Assembly (NCBI GenBank): GCA_030454085.1
Contig: JAKDJD010000002.1
Span: forward strand, 1-64,000
DNA length: 64,000 nt
Direction: 5' to 3'
From: Kocuria sp.
GTDB taxonomy: Bacteria; Actinomycetota; Actinomycetes; Actinomycetales; Micrococcaceae
Positions 55,101 to 63,088 of this stretch are shown piece after piece. The notes beneath the pieces are model-generated. The model searched no databases and was not told the DNA's origin. It saw nothing but the letters and a program-made list of their open reading frames with translations. The position numbers and the translations under genes were made by a program. Each line of letters begins with the position of its first letter. Positions within the stretch are counted from its first letter, which is position 1.

Positions 55101-55551
55101 TTTCGTCGGCTTCCTTGATGAGCTTGTCCTTGTCCGCTGAGGGCTCGGTGGAATCCAGTACCGGGATTCCGGCTCGCCTCGCTGCCCTGAGCGCTTCGAC
55201 CTTGTTTCCAGCGAGGTCCAGGACGTCCGCGGGAGGTCCGATGAAGGCTATGCCTTCCCGCTCCGCGGCCTTGGCCAGATCGGGGTTTTCCGACAGGAAT
55301 CCGTAACCGGGATAGATGGCGTCGACCCCGGCTTCTTTGGCCACACGAATGATCTCCTCCACATCGAGGTAGGCCCGCACGGGATGACCTTCCTCGCCTA
55401 TCGGGTAGGCCTCATCCGCCTGCTGGCGATGAATGGAGTGACGGTCCTCGTAGGGAAATACGCCAACAGTTTTGGCGCCCAGCTCGTACGCCGCGCGGTA
55501 GGCACGGATGGCGATCTCGCCGCGGTTGGCGACCAGGATCTTGGAGAACAT
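52105..55551 (-). CDS. pyc: Pyruvate carboxylase
   Basis: Pyc carboxylates pyruvate to oxaloacetate with biotin and ATP, refilling the citric acid cycle. The 1148-residue protein has biotin carboxylase (about 1-460, starting SKILVANRGEIAIR, with the ATP loop GGGGRGMR), carboxyltransferase (about 545-830, with DTTFRDAHQSLLATR), the allosteric link and the C-terminal biotinyl domain with IEAMKMEA, the Lys being biotinylated. ATG 55551 is fixed by the conserved N-terminus. There is only a weak ribosome binding site, and a hairpin lies at 55572-55592 in the leader. Confidence 0.97.
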   Translation of the reverse strand: MFSKILVANRGEIAIRAYRAAYELGAKTVGVFPYEDRHSIHRQQADEAYPIGEEGHPVRAYLDVEEIIRVAKEAGVDAIYPGYGFLSENPDLAKAAEREGIAFIGPPADVLDLAGNKVEALRAARRAGIPVLDSTEPSADKDKLIKEADEIGFPIFVKAVAGGGGRGMRRVNTREELPDALAAAMREAETAFGDPTVFLEQAVLRPRHIEVQILADAEGETVHLFERDCSLQRRHQKVVEIAPAPHLDEEIRQNLYRDAVKFAKELGYVNAGTVEFLVDTVGERAGQHVFIEMNPRIQVEHTVTEEITDIDLVQSQMRIAAGQSLEDLGISQDSLRVRGAALQCRITTEDPTNGFRPDVGKINAYRSAGGAGVRLDGGTVYAGAEISPHFDSMLCKVTCRGKDFGTAVQRAQRALAEFRIRGVATNIPFIAAVLEDPTFQAGDVSTPFIDEHPELLTKKHSSDRGTRALTYLANVTVNQPNGPRIEGIDPRTKLPRFPGDKVEEPFRSPFDGSDHVPPAGWRQKLLDLGPEGFAQALRDYKPLAVTDTTFRDAHQSLLATRIRTRDLLAAAPAVAHVTPELFSMEAWGGATYDVALRFLSEDPWERLRLLREAMPNIPIQMLLRGRNTVGYTPYPTDVTDAFVQEAAETGVDIFRIFDALNDVSQMEPAIKAVRGTGTAVAEVAMCYTGNLLDPDEQTYTLDYYLDLAEKIVEAGAHILAIKDMAGLLRPEAARRLVSALREKFPTIPVHLHTHDTAGGQLATLLAASDAGVDAVDVACAALAGTTSQPSASALVAAMANTDRDTGMSLDAVSSLEPYWESVRSIYAPFEKGLTAPTGRVYQHEIPGGQLTNLRQQAISLGLEEHFEAIEDMYTSANRMLGDIVKVTPSSKVVGDLALQLVGMNVDPKEFEENPAKFDIPASVISFLNGELGTPPAGWPEPFRSKALEGRKEQPKITELSSEDKEALQGDSATRRATLNRLLFPGPTGDFEKATEEFGDVSVLHTRDYLYGMVEKREHVISLGKGVRLLATLQAISEPNDKGVRQVMCTLNGQQRSIDVRDESVESNVKAAEKADTSNPGHVAAPFAGAVTITVAEGDEVSEGDQVATIEAMKMEASITAPTSGKVSRVMFNDIRQAAGGDLVIVIES

Positions 55552-55641
55552 TGATAACCGTTTCCGCCCCGGCTCGCGAAAGGTTTGCGAGCACCGGACT
55601 TGTCTCGACGATCGGAGCACTTCAGCTCAGTGGTATGTCGT

Positions 55642-55669
55642 ATCTTACGGGCTTCCGTGATTGCACTAA
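55642..55669 (-). promoter_or_regulatory. pyc promoter
   Basis: On the minus strand TTAGTG (55669-55664) is followed after 16 bases by TAAGAT (55647-55642). The predicted transcript has a leader of about 85 bases that contains a hairpin (55572-55592) ending some 20 bases before the ATG. Confidence 0.5.
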
Positions 55670-55777
55670 CTTAGTAGACCACCCCGCGGTCCAAAACTTT
55701 GTGACGTCCGATCACCGTTCGCATTCCGGAGTGTTCAATTGCGGATCCTGCGGTCATGATTTCGATTCCGAGCCCGG

Positions 55778-55783
55778 TATGAT
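55778..55783 (+). promoter_or_regulatory. Candidate -10 element of the ParA-like gene
   Basis: TATGAT matches the -10 consensus in five of six positions and lies 39 bases before the GTG at 55823. ATGATT, 16 bases upstream, is a weak -35. Confidence 0.4.
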
Positions 55784-55822
55784 GTTGGGGCATTTGGTCG
55801 TCGACATCATCGCGAGGTTCGT

Positions 55823-56620
55823 GTGACGCAGGTTGTCAGTATCAGTTCCCTCAAGGGCGGCGTCGGGAAGACCTCGGTGACTTTGGGGCTGGCCTCTGCC
55901 GCCGCCGTTCAAGGGCTCAGCACTCTGGTGGTCGACCTGGATCCTCATGGGGACGCCAGCACCGGCCTGGCAGTCTCCACACACACTTCGGAAGGCGCCG
56001 ACGCCGCCACGGTCCTGAGATCGCCCAGAAAGAAAGCCATCCGATCGGCACGTGTTCCCGCAGGCTGGCGCTGGGACCCCGCCGCTGGCCCTCGGCCCCG
56101 CCTGGACGTCATCGTCGGTTCCTCCGGGTCCGTGGCCTTCGACCACCTCCCGGCGACCCGGAAGAACTTGAGTCGATTGCGGACGGCGCTGTCTGCAACG
56201 GAGGACTATGACGTGGTCCTGATCGACTGCCCACCCACGCTCAACACGCTGACGATGATCGCATGGGCAGCATCGCAGAAGGTCCTCGCGGTCGCCGAAC
56301 CGAGCCTGTTCTCCGTTGCCGGCACCGAGCGAACGATGCGCGCCATCGCCAGGTTCGAATCCGAGAATGAGTTCAAGGTCGAGGCAGCCAGCGTCGTCGT
56401 CAACAAGGTCCAGGAAGGCTCGGCCGAGCACCGGTACCGCATCGAGGAGATGAAGGGAATGTTCGGCCGCCTGGTGGTCTCTCCGACGATCACGGATGAC
56501 CCCTTGTGGCAACAGATCCAGGGTTCGGCCTCCCCTGTTCACGCGTGGACCGACTACCGGTCAGCAGAGACCATGGCCGTGGCCTTCGACACGATTCTCA
56601 AGGGTCTTGTGGCCGGCTGA
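55823..56620 (+). CDS. ParA/MinD-type ATPase, orphan
   Basis: This 265-residue protein is a ParA-family P-loop ATPase. The deviant Walker A motif SLKGGVGKTS is at residues 9-18, the second lysine included, Walker A' is VVDLDPHGDAS near residue 36 and Walker B is VVLIDCPPTLN near residue 130. It lacks an N-terminal helix-turn-helix and no parB or partner gene is adjacent, so it is not the chromosome partition ParA, which lies next to parB near the origin. Related orphan ATPases position other cargo. The start is GTG with GAGG about five bases upstream. It converges with the MerR gene. Cargo is unknown. Confidence 0.88.
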   Translation: MTQVVSISSLKGGVGKTSVTLGLASAAAVQGLSTLVVDLDPHGDASTGLAVSTHTSEGADAATVLRSPRKKAIRSARVPAGWRWDPAAGPRPRLDVIVGSSGSVAFDHLPATRKNLSRLRTALSATEDYDVVLIDCPPTLNTLTMIAWAASQKVLAVAEPSLFSVAGTERTMRAIARFESENEFKVEAASVVVNKVQEGSAEHRYRIEEMKGMFGRLVVSPTITDDPLWQQIQGSASPVHAWTDYRSAETMAVAFDTILKGLVAG

Positions 56621-56689
56621 TCCCGTTGCGCGGCGACATGGCGGGCATTATCCGCCACGTGGTCCGCGACCAATCGCTGGCGGGGCGGA

Positions 56690-57385
56690 TCAGCCCGCGG
56701 CGTTGTTTCGAGCGGCACGTCGTGCCGAGAGCTCGTCCCCGGGGAAATCCTTGCCCTCTTCCGCGAGAGGTCCGCGCATGTCCTCGCCGGGCATGGTCGA
56801 GAGGTTGGTCTCCAGCTCTCGCCAGACTCGCCCGACGGCGATTCCGAAAACTCCCTGTCCGGCCTGGACGAGATCGATGACCTCGTCGGGTGACGTGCAT
56901 TCGTAAACACTCGCACCATCGGACATGAGCGTGATCTGGGCCAGGTCTTCGACGCCCCTGGCGCGCAGGTGCTCGACCGAGGAACGAATCTGCTGGAGCG
57001 AGACTCCGGTGTCCAGCAGGCGCTTGACGATCTTCAGGACCAGGACGTCACGAAAGGAATAGAGACGCTGGGTCCCCGACCCCTTGGCCCCGCGGACCGT
57101 GGGCTCCACCAGTTTCGTCCGGGCCCAGTAATCGAGCTGGCGGTAGGTGATACCCGCGGCCTTGCATGCGATGGGGCCCCGGTACCCGATGTTTTCATCG
57201 AGGGCCACGAGATCGTCATCGAACAACATGCCCTGGCGGCCCGTCGGAGGGGCCGGGACGATGCCTTCCATTCCGGGGAGGAGCTGTTCGTCGAACTCGG
57301 GAGGCTCGACCGTGTGAGGGACCTCCGAGGATGCGATGGTGAGACGATCCCGCTGCGGGTCGTTGTCCGATCCATGCTGGCCCAC
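56690..57385 (-). CDS. MerR family regulator, Rv1830-like
   Basis: This 231-residue protein has an N-terminal ~65-residue acidic extension, then a MerR winged helix-turn-helix at about residues 66-140 (YRGPIACKAAGITYRQLDYWART), and a C-terminal region with TSPDEVIDLVQAGQGVFGIAVG. It corresponds to Rv1830 of M. tuberculosis by synteny with gcvH, garA and ftsR. No effector-binding Cys is seen in the C-terminal part. AGGAGG stands seven bases before the GTG. It has its own promoter. Its targets are not known from sequence. Confidence 0.88.
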   Translation of the reverse strand: MGQHGSDNDPQRDRLTIASSEVPHTVEPPEFDEQLLPGMEGIVPAPPTGRQGMLFDDDLVALDENIGYRGPIACKAAGITYRQLDYWARTKLVEPTVRGAKGSGTQRLYSFRDVLVLKIVKRLLDTGVSLQQIRSSVEHLRARGVEDLAQITLMSDGASVYECTSPDEVIDLVQAGQGVFGIAVGRVWRELETNLSTMPGEDMRGPLAEEGKDFPGDELSARRAARNNAAG

Positions 57386-57426
57386 GCGGGTCCTCCTTCA
57401 ATCAGTGAGGTCATCGTCCGAATTAG

Positions 57427-57455
57427 ACGTTAGAGCGACGGAGCGGGCTAATCAA
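57427..57455 (-). promoter_or_regulatory. Promoter of the Rv1830-like gene
   Basis: On the minus strand TTGATT (57455-57450) is followed after exactly 17 bases by TAACGT (57432-57427). The start of transcription would be near 57420, about 35 bases before the GTG. It lies where Rv1829 would be in mycobacteria. Confidence 0.55.
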
Positions 57456-57529
57456 AGACATTCGTCCGTGTCTTGCCGGTTGCTCGTCGGTCACGTCCCC
57501 CGCGCCTTGCCGTGCGAGTGTGCCCTACT

Positions 57530-58273
57530 CTACCAACTCTTCTCGACGAGGTCCGCGACCAGCGTGGCGTGCAGGTTCGTGCACAGCGCCGAAAGCTCCC
57601 GAGCCGTGCGCGACGCCTTCTCCTGGGATTCCTCGTCCCGACGGCTCGCCATGGGCGCAATCGTCTGCCCCACCAAGGCGACCTCTCGGTCGGCAGCCGC
57701 ACGGAACGGTCGCAAGTGCCTGGGCTGGAGACCATGCGCGGTGAGTTGGGAACACAGGGAGGTCACCTGGGCCGCGTATTCGTCGAAGGTCCCGTCCGAC
57801 TGCTCCTGAATCAGGCCGTAATTGATCAGTTCGCGGAGCATGGGGAGATCCACCGAGGTGTGACGGGACAGCTCCCGCATCGTGTACCGGCGCGGCTGCT
57901 GCGGCCGCGCTCTCACCGCGGGGATTTCCCCACCGGGTTCACCGGCTTCGGACCCGCTCTCGGGGAAACCCTGGCGCTCGAGCTCGTCGACCTTCGCCTT
58001 GATGACCTTGAGCGGGAGGTACTGGTCGCGCTGGAGGGTCAGGACGATACGGAGACGTTCGATGTCTTCGCTCGAATACTTGCGGTATCCCGTGTTGGTC
58101 CGTTGGGGGAAGACGAGACCTCGATCTTCGAGAAACCTGATTTTGGAAGCGCTCAGGTCCGGGAAAGACTCTTCGAGGTAGCTCAGGACCTGGCCAATGG
58201 TCTTGTCCTTGGTTTTCCTGCCGGAGTCGCGCTCGGACGAATCGTCGTTGTTGTCGTGTTGCGTCGTCGTCAT
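57530..58273 (-). CDS. ftsR: MerR-like division regulator FtsR
   Basis: This 247-residue protein matches FtsR (Rv1828): an N-terminal MerR-type domain ([20 protein letters not shown] with [13 protein letters not shown] and [17 protein letters not shown], residues ~25-90), then a linker and a second helical domain beginning [20 protein letters not shown]. In Corynebacterium glutamicum FtsR activates ftsZ. It lies 12 bases after garA and so is in the same transcript. ftsZ is ~34 kb away in this window. Confidence 0.92.
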   Translation of the reverse strand: MTTTQHDNNDDSSERDSGRKTKDKTIGQVLSYLEESFPDLSASKIRFLEDRGLVFPQRTNTGYRKYSSEDIERLRIVLTLQRDQYLPLKVIKAKVDELERQGFPESGSEAGEPGGEIPAVRARPQQPRRYTMRELSRHTSVDLPMLRELINYGLIQEQSDGTFDEYAAQVTSLCSQLTAHGLQPRHLRPFRAAADREVALVGQTIAPMASRRDEESQEKASRTARELSALCTNLHATLVADLVEKSW

Positions 58274-58285
58274 TTCGACGCCGCC

Positions 58286-58738
58286 CTACTGAGCGTCGCT
58301 CGCGTAGTAGATGAAGGCGAACTTCCCGATGCGGACCTCGTCGCCGTTCTTGAGCGTCACGTGGTCCACGCGGTCCCCGTTCACATACGTTCCATTGAGC
58401 GAGCCCACGTCCGTGAGGTCGAAACGACCCGCGTTGAACTGGAACAGTGCGTGGCGGCGCGAGACGGTCACGTCGTCGAGGAAGATATCCGCCTCCGGGT
58501 GACGGCCGGCGACGATGCCGTCGTCGTTCGTGCCGCCTTTGGCCATGCTCGCGTCCAGCAGGAAACGGGCGCTGTGCTGAGGCCCTTCCTGCGCGATGAG
58601 CAACGCCGATTCGGAAGGCAGGGCCTTGATCGCCGCGATCTCTTCTTCGGCCAGTTGTCGTTGGTGTCCTGCATTCGCGCCGGGCGCGGTCACGCCGAAC
58701 GCGGTCGTGTCCGGGCTCGGATCCTGATGATCGGTCAT
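58286..58738 (-). CDS. garA: FHA-domain metabolic regulator GarA
   Basis: GarA binds 2-oxoglutarate dehydrogenase, glutamate dehydrogenase and glutamate synthase, and its binding is switched off when a kinase phosphorylates its N-terminus. The 150-residue protein has an FHA domain at about residues 60-145 with GRHPEADIFLDDVTVSRRHA and GSLNGTYVNG. The N-terminal phosphothreonine motif ETTS of the mycobacterial protein appears as DTTA (Asp10, Thr11, Thr12, Ala13), so both threonines are kept. ATG 58738 is preceded by GGGGAAG. It lies between gcvH and ftsR, as in other actinobacteria. Confidence 0.93.
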   Translation of the reverse strand: MTDHQDPSPDTTAFGVTAPGANAGHQRQLAEEEIAAIKALPSESALLIAQEGPQHSARFLLDASMAKGGTNDDGIVAGRHPEADIFLDDVTVSRRHALFQFNAGRFDLTDVGSLNGTYVNGDRVDHVTLKNGDEVRIGKFAFIYYASDAQ

Positions 58739-58903
58739 ATGATTCTTCCCCTTCGATCGTGGGCGCACGCGGGCGCCTCAGCATGGCTCAGCGGGAGAAG
58801 GCTGAGGGGCCTTCCCCCGGAGCCGGGTCCGTCCACTCCGACACGGCGTCATGCATTCTCCCGTTGCGGGAGACAGCGACGCGTGAGGTTGGACCTGGAC
58901 CTG

Positions 58904-58917
58904 AGACTTAAAGTCTA
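58904..58917 (-). promoter_or_regulatory. Palindrome overlapping the -10 of the garA-ftsR operon
   Basis: AGACTT at 58904-58909 is repeated inverted at 58911-58916 around one A. On the minus strand the TAGACT hexamer (58917-58912), the same as at panB, lies within it. It is about 170 bases upstream of garA in the 250-base gap after gcvH, which shows no other feature. Confidence 0.4.
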
Positions 58918-58988
58918 GCGTTCAGACCTGAAAAGGACTGCCCACTGGACTCGGCAATAGTGATGAATTCCCTGACAACTCCGTCAGA

Positions 58989-59375
58989 TCAGGAGATTTC
59001 GGCTTCGTAGGCCTTCGCGTCGAGCAACTCGTTCAGGGACTCGGGGTCGGAAGGGCGCACGCGAACGAGCCAGCCCGCGCCGTACGGATCCGAGTTGAGA
59101 ACCTCCGGCCGATCCGCGAGTTCCGTGTTGACCTCCACGATTTCGCCCGCAACCGGCATGTACAGGTCGGAGACCGACTTGGTCGATTCGACCTCGCCGA
59201 AGGATTCGTTGGCCTCGAACGCCGACCCGCTGTCCGGAAGATCAACGTAGACGACGTCGCCCAAAGAGTCCTGGGCGTGATCGGTGATGCCCACGCTGAC
59301 GACTCCGTCCGAGTCCGCGGCCGAGATCCATTCGTGCTCAGAGGTGTAGGAAAGTTCGGCGGGGATAGTGCTCAT
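58989..59375 (-). CDS. gcvH: Glycine cleavage system H protein
   Basis: GcvH shuttles the aminomethyl group between the P and T proteins on a lipoyl arm. The 128-residue protein begins STIPAELSYTSEHEWI and carries the lipoylated Lys66 in GEVESTKSVSDLYMP. The C-terminal GAGWLVRVRPSD is typical. ATG 59375 has GAGGG upstream. gcvP and gcvT are not in this window; gcvH next to garA is the conserved actinobacterial arrangement. Confidence 0.96.
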   Translation of the reverse strand: MSTIPAELSYTSEHEWISAADSDGVVSVGITDHAQDSLGDVVYVDLPDSGSAFEANESFGEVESTKSVSDLYMPVAGEIVEVNTELADRPEVLNSDPYGAGWLVRVRPSDPESLNELLDAKAYEAEIS

Positions 59376-59410
59376 GAATCGCCCTCTCGACAATGAAGGA
59401 TTGCAGTGAT

Positions 59411-59444
59411 GATGCCGGTGTCGACCGAGGTCGACACCGGCATC
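59411..59444 (-). terminator. Hairpin downstream of putA
   Basis: A perfect 14-base-pair stem (59411-59424 with 59431-59444) with a 6-base loop lies in the 99-base gap between the putA stop and the gcvH start, both on the minus strand. There is no T run on that strand, so termination may be incomplete. Confidence 0.65.
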
Positions 59445-59474
59445 AATATTACACGGGCCACGTGGGGCGGGGTG

Positions 59475-62400
59475 CTAGATCACACCATCCGAGAAGTGGT
59501 TCGGATTACCGAAACGATGGGCCGTGATCGACACTGCTTGTTCGCGAACGAACGGGAGCATTTCGACCCGTCCGGCTTCGGTGACCTCACCGTGGTAGAC
59601 CGCGACGTCGGGGCGGCCGTTGAGGGAGTCGAATACCGACCCCGAGTCATCTCCGATGTAGCGGATACGACATCCCTCGAAACGGGTTCCGTCGAGATCC
59701 CTGGGCTTGATGTCCCAGATTCCGCGCAATGCAGTGCGCCAGGCCTCGTCGGTCTCCACCGTAATGTTCACTCCGGCCGAGTCGAGGGCACCCCGGACGT
59801 ATACCGGCAGTTGCCGGGAAACGGAGAGTTCGACGGGGGCCTCGGCGGCCAGCCCGGCGGCCACGACGCGCAGGACCTCCGCCAACGAGGCGTCCTCGTC
59901 CCCGCGCACATGCACCTTCTGCGGGACGTAGCGGAGAATATTCCGTTCGATACCCAGCTGGGAAGGATCGTGGCGAACGCCGAACTCCGAGCTCCACGCT
60001 TCGGCGTCCGCCGACACGGACCGCGAGAGGAACTCGATCTCCTCGCGGGTCAGGGCGTGCGGCTCGCGTGCCCTGTTGAGGAGCTGGTTCACGTTCTCGT
60101 TGGACGGCGAGGCAATCGCGGAAGCGGGCTGGGAAGTCCACTCGCCCAGGGCGACCAGGTAATTGGGTCCACCCGCCTTGGTCCCCGAACCGACCGTGGA
60201 CTTCTTCCACCCGCCGAAGGGCTGACGGCGCACGATCGCGCCGGTGATCCCCCGGTTCACGTACAGGTTTCCTGCCTGGACACGGTCCAACCACGTAGCC
60301 AGCTCGTCCGAGTTCAGCGAGTGAAGGCCCGCGGTCAGGCCGTACTCCGGCGCGTTCTGGAGCTCGATGGCTTCCTCGAGCGTCTTCGCCTTCATCACGC
60401 CGAGGATCGGCCCGAAGTATTCCGTCATGTGGTATTCGCTTCCGGGCTTCACGCCGGAGCGGACCCCTGGCGACCACAGCTTGCCGGACTCGTCCAGTTG
60501 CTTCGGTTCGATGATCCACTGCTCGCAGTCACCCAGCGTGGTCAAGCCGCGCTTGAGCTTCCCTTCCGGAGCCTTGATCACCGGTCCCATCTCCGCCCGG
60601 ATGTCGGTCGGGTATGCGATGTGGAGGGACTTGACCGCATCGACCAGCTGGTTCCTGAAACGCTTTGAGGTCGCTGCCGTGCCGACCAGGATCACGGTCG
60701 AGCAGGCGGAGCATTTCTGGCCGGCATGTCCGAACGCCGAATTCACGACGTCCTTGACGGCGAGGTCCAAGTCGGCGTTCGGGGTCACGATGATCGAATT
60801 CTTCCCCGAGGTCTCGCCGAGAAGCGGCAGATCCTTGCGGAAGGACCGGAACAGTTCGGCGGTCTCGTATCCTCCGGTGAGGATCAGCCGATCGATGTCG
60901 GGGTGGGAGACCATCGTGCGCCCCAGGTCCCGCTCGGACAGCTGGACCAACTGGAGGACGTCCCGCGGGACGCCGGCCTCCCACAGGGCATCGGCGATGA
61001 CGGCGCCGCAACGCTTCGATTCGCCAGCGGGCTTGAAGAGGACCGCTGAGCCTGCCGCCAGCGCCGCCAGGGTCGAGCCCGTGGGGATGGCGACCGGGAA
61101 GTTCCACGGCGGGGTGACCATGGTGACCTGGGAGGGGTGGTACTGGGCGCCGTCGACCTTCTCCAGGGCTTCGGCAAGTCCCGCATAGTAGTTCGCGAAG
61201 TCGATCGCCTCGGAGACCTCCGGGTCCCCCTGATCCAGCAATTTGCCCGCCTCGGACGCCATGACCTCGAGCAGCTCCGCGCGCCTTGCACCGAGAACTC
61301 GACCTGCCTTCCGCAGGATCTCGGCACGCTCATGGGCCGGGCGCGATCCCCATTCCCGGCCGGCCTCCTTGGCGCGAGCGACGGCGTCGAGGACCTGGTC
61401 TTCCGAGGTGAGAACCGACTTCTCCACGAGTTCACGTCCCAGGTCCGAGTTCTCGGCCCGGGCCAGAATCTGCTTGCCCCACTCACGGTTGTGGGCGAGG
61501 GACGTGTCGGTGTCAGGCGTGTTGTCAAAGACTTCGCCCGGGGAGTAGACGTTGTCCACGGTCTCCTCCGAGCGGTTCTGCTGCCTCTTCGGCGCGGGAA
61601 TCTCGGAGGTGACCTTCTCGAGCGAGCGCTCGAAGCGCGCCTTCTCGCGGTCGAAGAGGAACTGGCTGTCGTTCAGATCGAAAATGGCCGACATGAAGTT
61701 CTCGCTCGAGGCGTTCTCCTCGAGGCGGCGGACCAAGTAGGAGATGGCGACGTCGAATTCTTCGGGACGCACCACGGGCGTGTACAGCAGCAGCTGGCCG
61801 ACGTCTCTCCGGACCACCTCGGCCTGCTGGGCCGCCATGCCGATGAGCATTTCGTACTCGACGTCGTCGAGGACGCCGCGGTGTTCGGCCAGCAACCAGG
61901 AGAACGCGATGTCGAACAGGTTGTGGCCCGCGACGCCGAGGCGGATGTTCTTGGTGTGCTCGGGCCTGAGCGCATAGTCCAGGACCCGCTTGTAATTGGT
62001 GTCCGTGGCCTCCTTCGAGTCCCAGGTGGTCAAAGGCCACTTGTGCACCACGGCTTCGACCATTTCGAGCGAGAGGTTGGCCCCCTTGACCAAACGAACC
62101 TTGATCCGCGAGCCGCCGCTCTCGACGCGTCGTGCCGCCCACTCCTGAAGGCGCTCCATGGCCTCGAGGGTGTCCGGCAGATAGGCCTGGAGCACAATTC
62201 CGGCCTCGAGGTTCTTCAGGTGCGGCTGGTCCAGAATCCGAGTGAAGACCTCGATCGTCATGTCGAGGTCCTTGTACTCCTCCATGTCCATGTTGATGAA
62301 CTTCTGCGTCCCGGCCTGGGCCGCGTACTCGTAGAGGGGAGTCAGGCGTTCGACGGCGCGATCGACGACCGCATCGAAGGACCAGGGAGAGTGCGGTCCC

Positions 62401-62960
62401 GAGACGGCAGAGACCTTGATGGACACGTAGTCGACGTCGTCCCGGCGCAGGATGCGCTCGGTCTCGCGCAGGCGATGCTCGGCCTCCTCGTTGCCGAGAA
62501 CGGCCTCGCCCAAGAGGTTGATGTTGAGCTTGTTTCCCCCGGACGTCAGATGCTTGATCGCGGGACCGAGCTTCTCGTCCCGGGCGTCCACGATCAGGTG
62601 ACCGACCATGTCCCTCATCGCCTTGCGCGCCACGGGAATCGTGGGCCAGGGCATCTTGGGGGCCACGACTCCGCCCGCACGGACGGCCGCGCGCAGGTGC
62701 GGCGGAAGGAATTTGGGCACGATGGGCGCGAGCCGTCCGAGGTTCTTGCCCGCCGCGGCGTCGTCCTCGGGACGAATGACCTCGTCAACGAAACCCACAG
62801 TGAATTCGAGCCCGTGGGGGTCCTTGAGGACGCCGGCCAGCTGCGCCGCAGCCTTGTCCTCCGGAACGTCCCGAGAGGCTTCCAACCAGCCCCTGACAAT
62901 CTTTCCGGCCTCTGTGGCCATCTTCTGGTATTCCACGGAAGCGAAAGGGTTCGACGACAA
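59475..62960 (-). CDS. putA: Bifunctional proline dehydrogenase/L-glutamate gamma-semialdehyde dehydrogenase
   Basis: PutA oxidises proline to glutamate in two steps, passing electrons to the membrane. The 1161-residue protein has an FAD-binding proline dehydrogenase barrel (about 90-470, with EYKDLDMTIEVF and LVKGANLSLEMVEA) and an aldehyde dehydrogenase domain (about 515-1010) with GETSGKNSIIV and the catalytic Cys750 in GQKCSACS. There is no N-terminal ribbon-helix-helix, so it cannot repress itself as E. coli PutA does; the divergent LysR gene is the likely regulator. The start is TTG 62960 with AGGAGG eight bases upstream. Confidence 0.96.
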   Translation of the reverse strand: MSSNPFASVEYQKMATEAGKIVRGWLEASRDVPEDKAAAQLAGVLKDPHGLEFTVGFVDEVIRPEDDAAAGKNLGRLAPIVPKFLPPHLRAAVRAGGVVAPKMPWPTIPVARKAMRDMVGHLIVDARDEKLGPAIKHLTSGGNKLNINLLGEAVLGNEEAEHRLRETERILRRDDVDYVSIKVSAVSGPHSPWSFDAVVDRAVERLTPLYEYAAQAGTQKFINMDMEEYKDLDMTIEVFTRILDQPHLKNLEAGIVLQAYLPDTLEAMERLQEWAARRVESGGSRIKVRLVKGANLSLEMVEAVVHKWPLTTWDSKEATDTNYKRVLDYALRPEHTKNIRLGVAGHNLFDIAFSWLLAEHRGVLDDVEYEMLIGMAAQQAEVVRRDVGQLLLYTPVVRPEEFDVAISYLVRRLEENASSENFMSAIFDLNDSQFLFDREKARFERSLEKVTSEIPAPKRQQNRSEETVDNVYSPGEVFDNTPDTDTSLAHNREWGKQILARAENSDLGRELVEKSVLTSEDQVLDAVARAKEAGREWGSRPAHERAEILRKAGRVLGARRAELLEVMASEAGKLLDQGDPEVSEAIDFANYYAGLAEALEKVDGAQYHPSQVTMVTPPWNFPVAIPTGSTLAALAAGSAVLFKPAGESKRCGAVIADALWEAGVPRDVLQLVQLSERDLGRTMVSHPDIDRLILTGGYETAELFRSFRKDLPLLGETSGKNSIIVTPNADLDLAVKDVVNSAFGHAGQKCSACSTVILVGTAATSKRFRNQLVDAVKSLHIAYPTDIRAEMGPVIKAPEGKLKRGLTTLGDCEQWIIEPKQLDESGKLWSPGVRSGVKPGSEYHMTEYFGPILGVMKAKTLEEAIELQNAPEYGLTAGLHSLNSDELATWLDRVQAGNLYVNRGITGAIVRRQPFGGWKKSTVGSGTKAGGPNYLVALGEWTSQPASAIASPSNENVNQLLNRAREPHALTREEIEFLSRSVSADAEAWSSEFGVRHDPSQLGIERNILRYVPQKVHVRGDEDASLAEVLRVVAAGLAAEAPVELSVSRQLPVYVRGALDSAGVNITVETDEAWRTALRGIWDIKPRDLDGTRFEGCRIRYIGDDSGSVFDSLNGRPDVAVYHGEVTEAGRVEMLPFVREQAVSITAHRFGNPNHFSDGVI

Positions 62961-63061
62961 AAAATGCCTCCTCTAGAAGTTGCGGTGCCGCAAAGACAGC
63001 CGACAGCGTACGTCTCCATTGACGTGTGCGCACAGCGCGCTCCGGTCCAGTATGTACCATG

Positions 63062-63088
63062 ATTTCAGTTAGAAAAAGTTACTGAAAT
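63062..63088. promoter_or_regulatory. Palindromic operator between putA and the LysR gene
   Basis: ATTTCAGT at 63062-63069 is repeated inverted as ACTGAAAT at 63081-63088, with 11 bases between. This has the T-N11-A form of LysR-type operators and lies in an AT-rich island of a G+C-rich genome. TTAC and GTAA at 63095-63104 form a second small inverted repeat. The site would overlap the likely -35 of putA. Confidence 0.55.

Noticed and set aside
52309..55140. A 943-codon open frame on the plus strand opposite pyc
   Set aside because: Shadow of the pyc reading frame; its His-, Arg- and Val-rich composition is that of antisense translation and there is no start signal.
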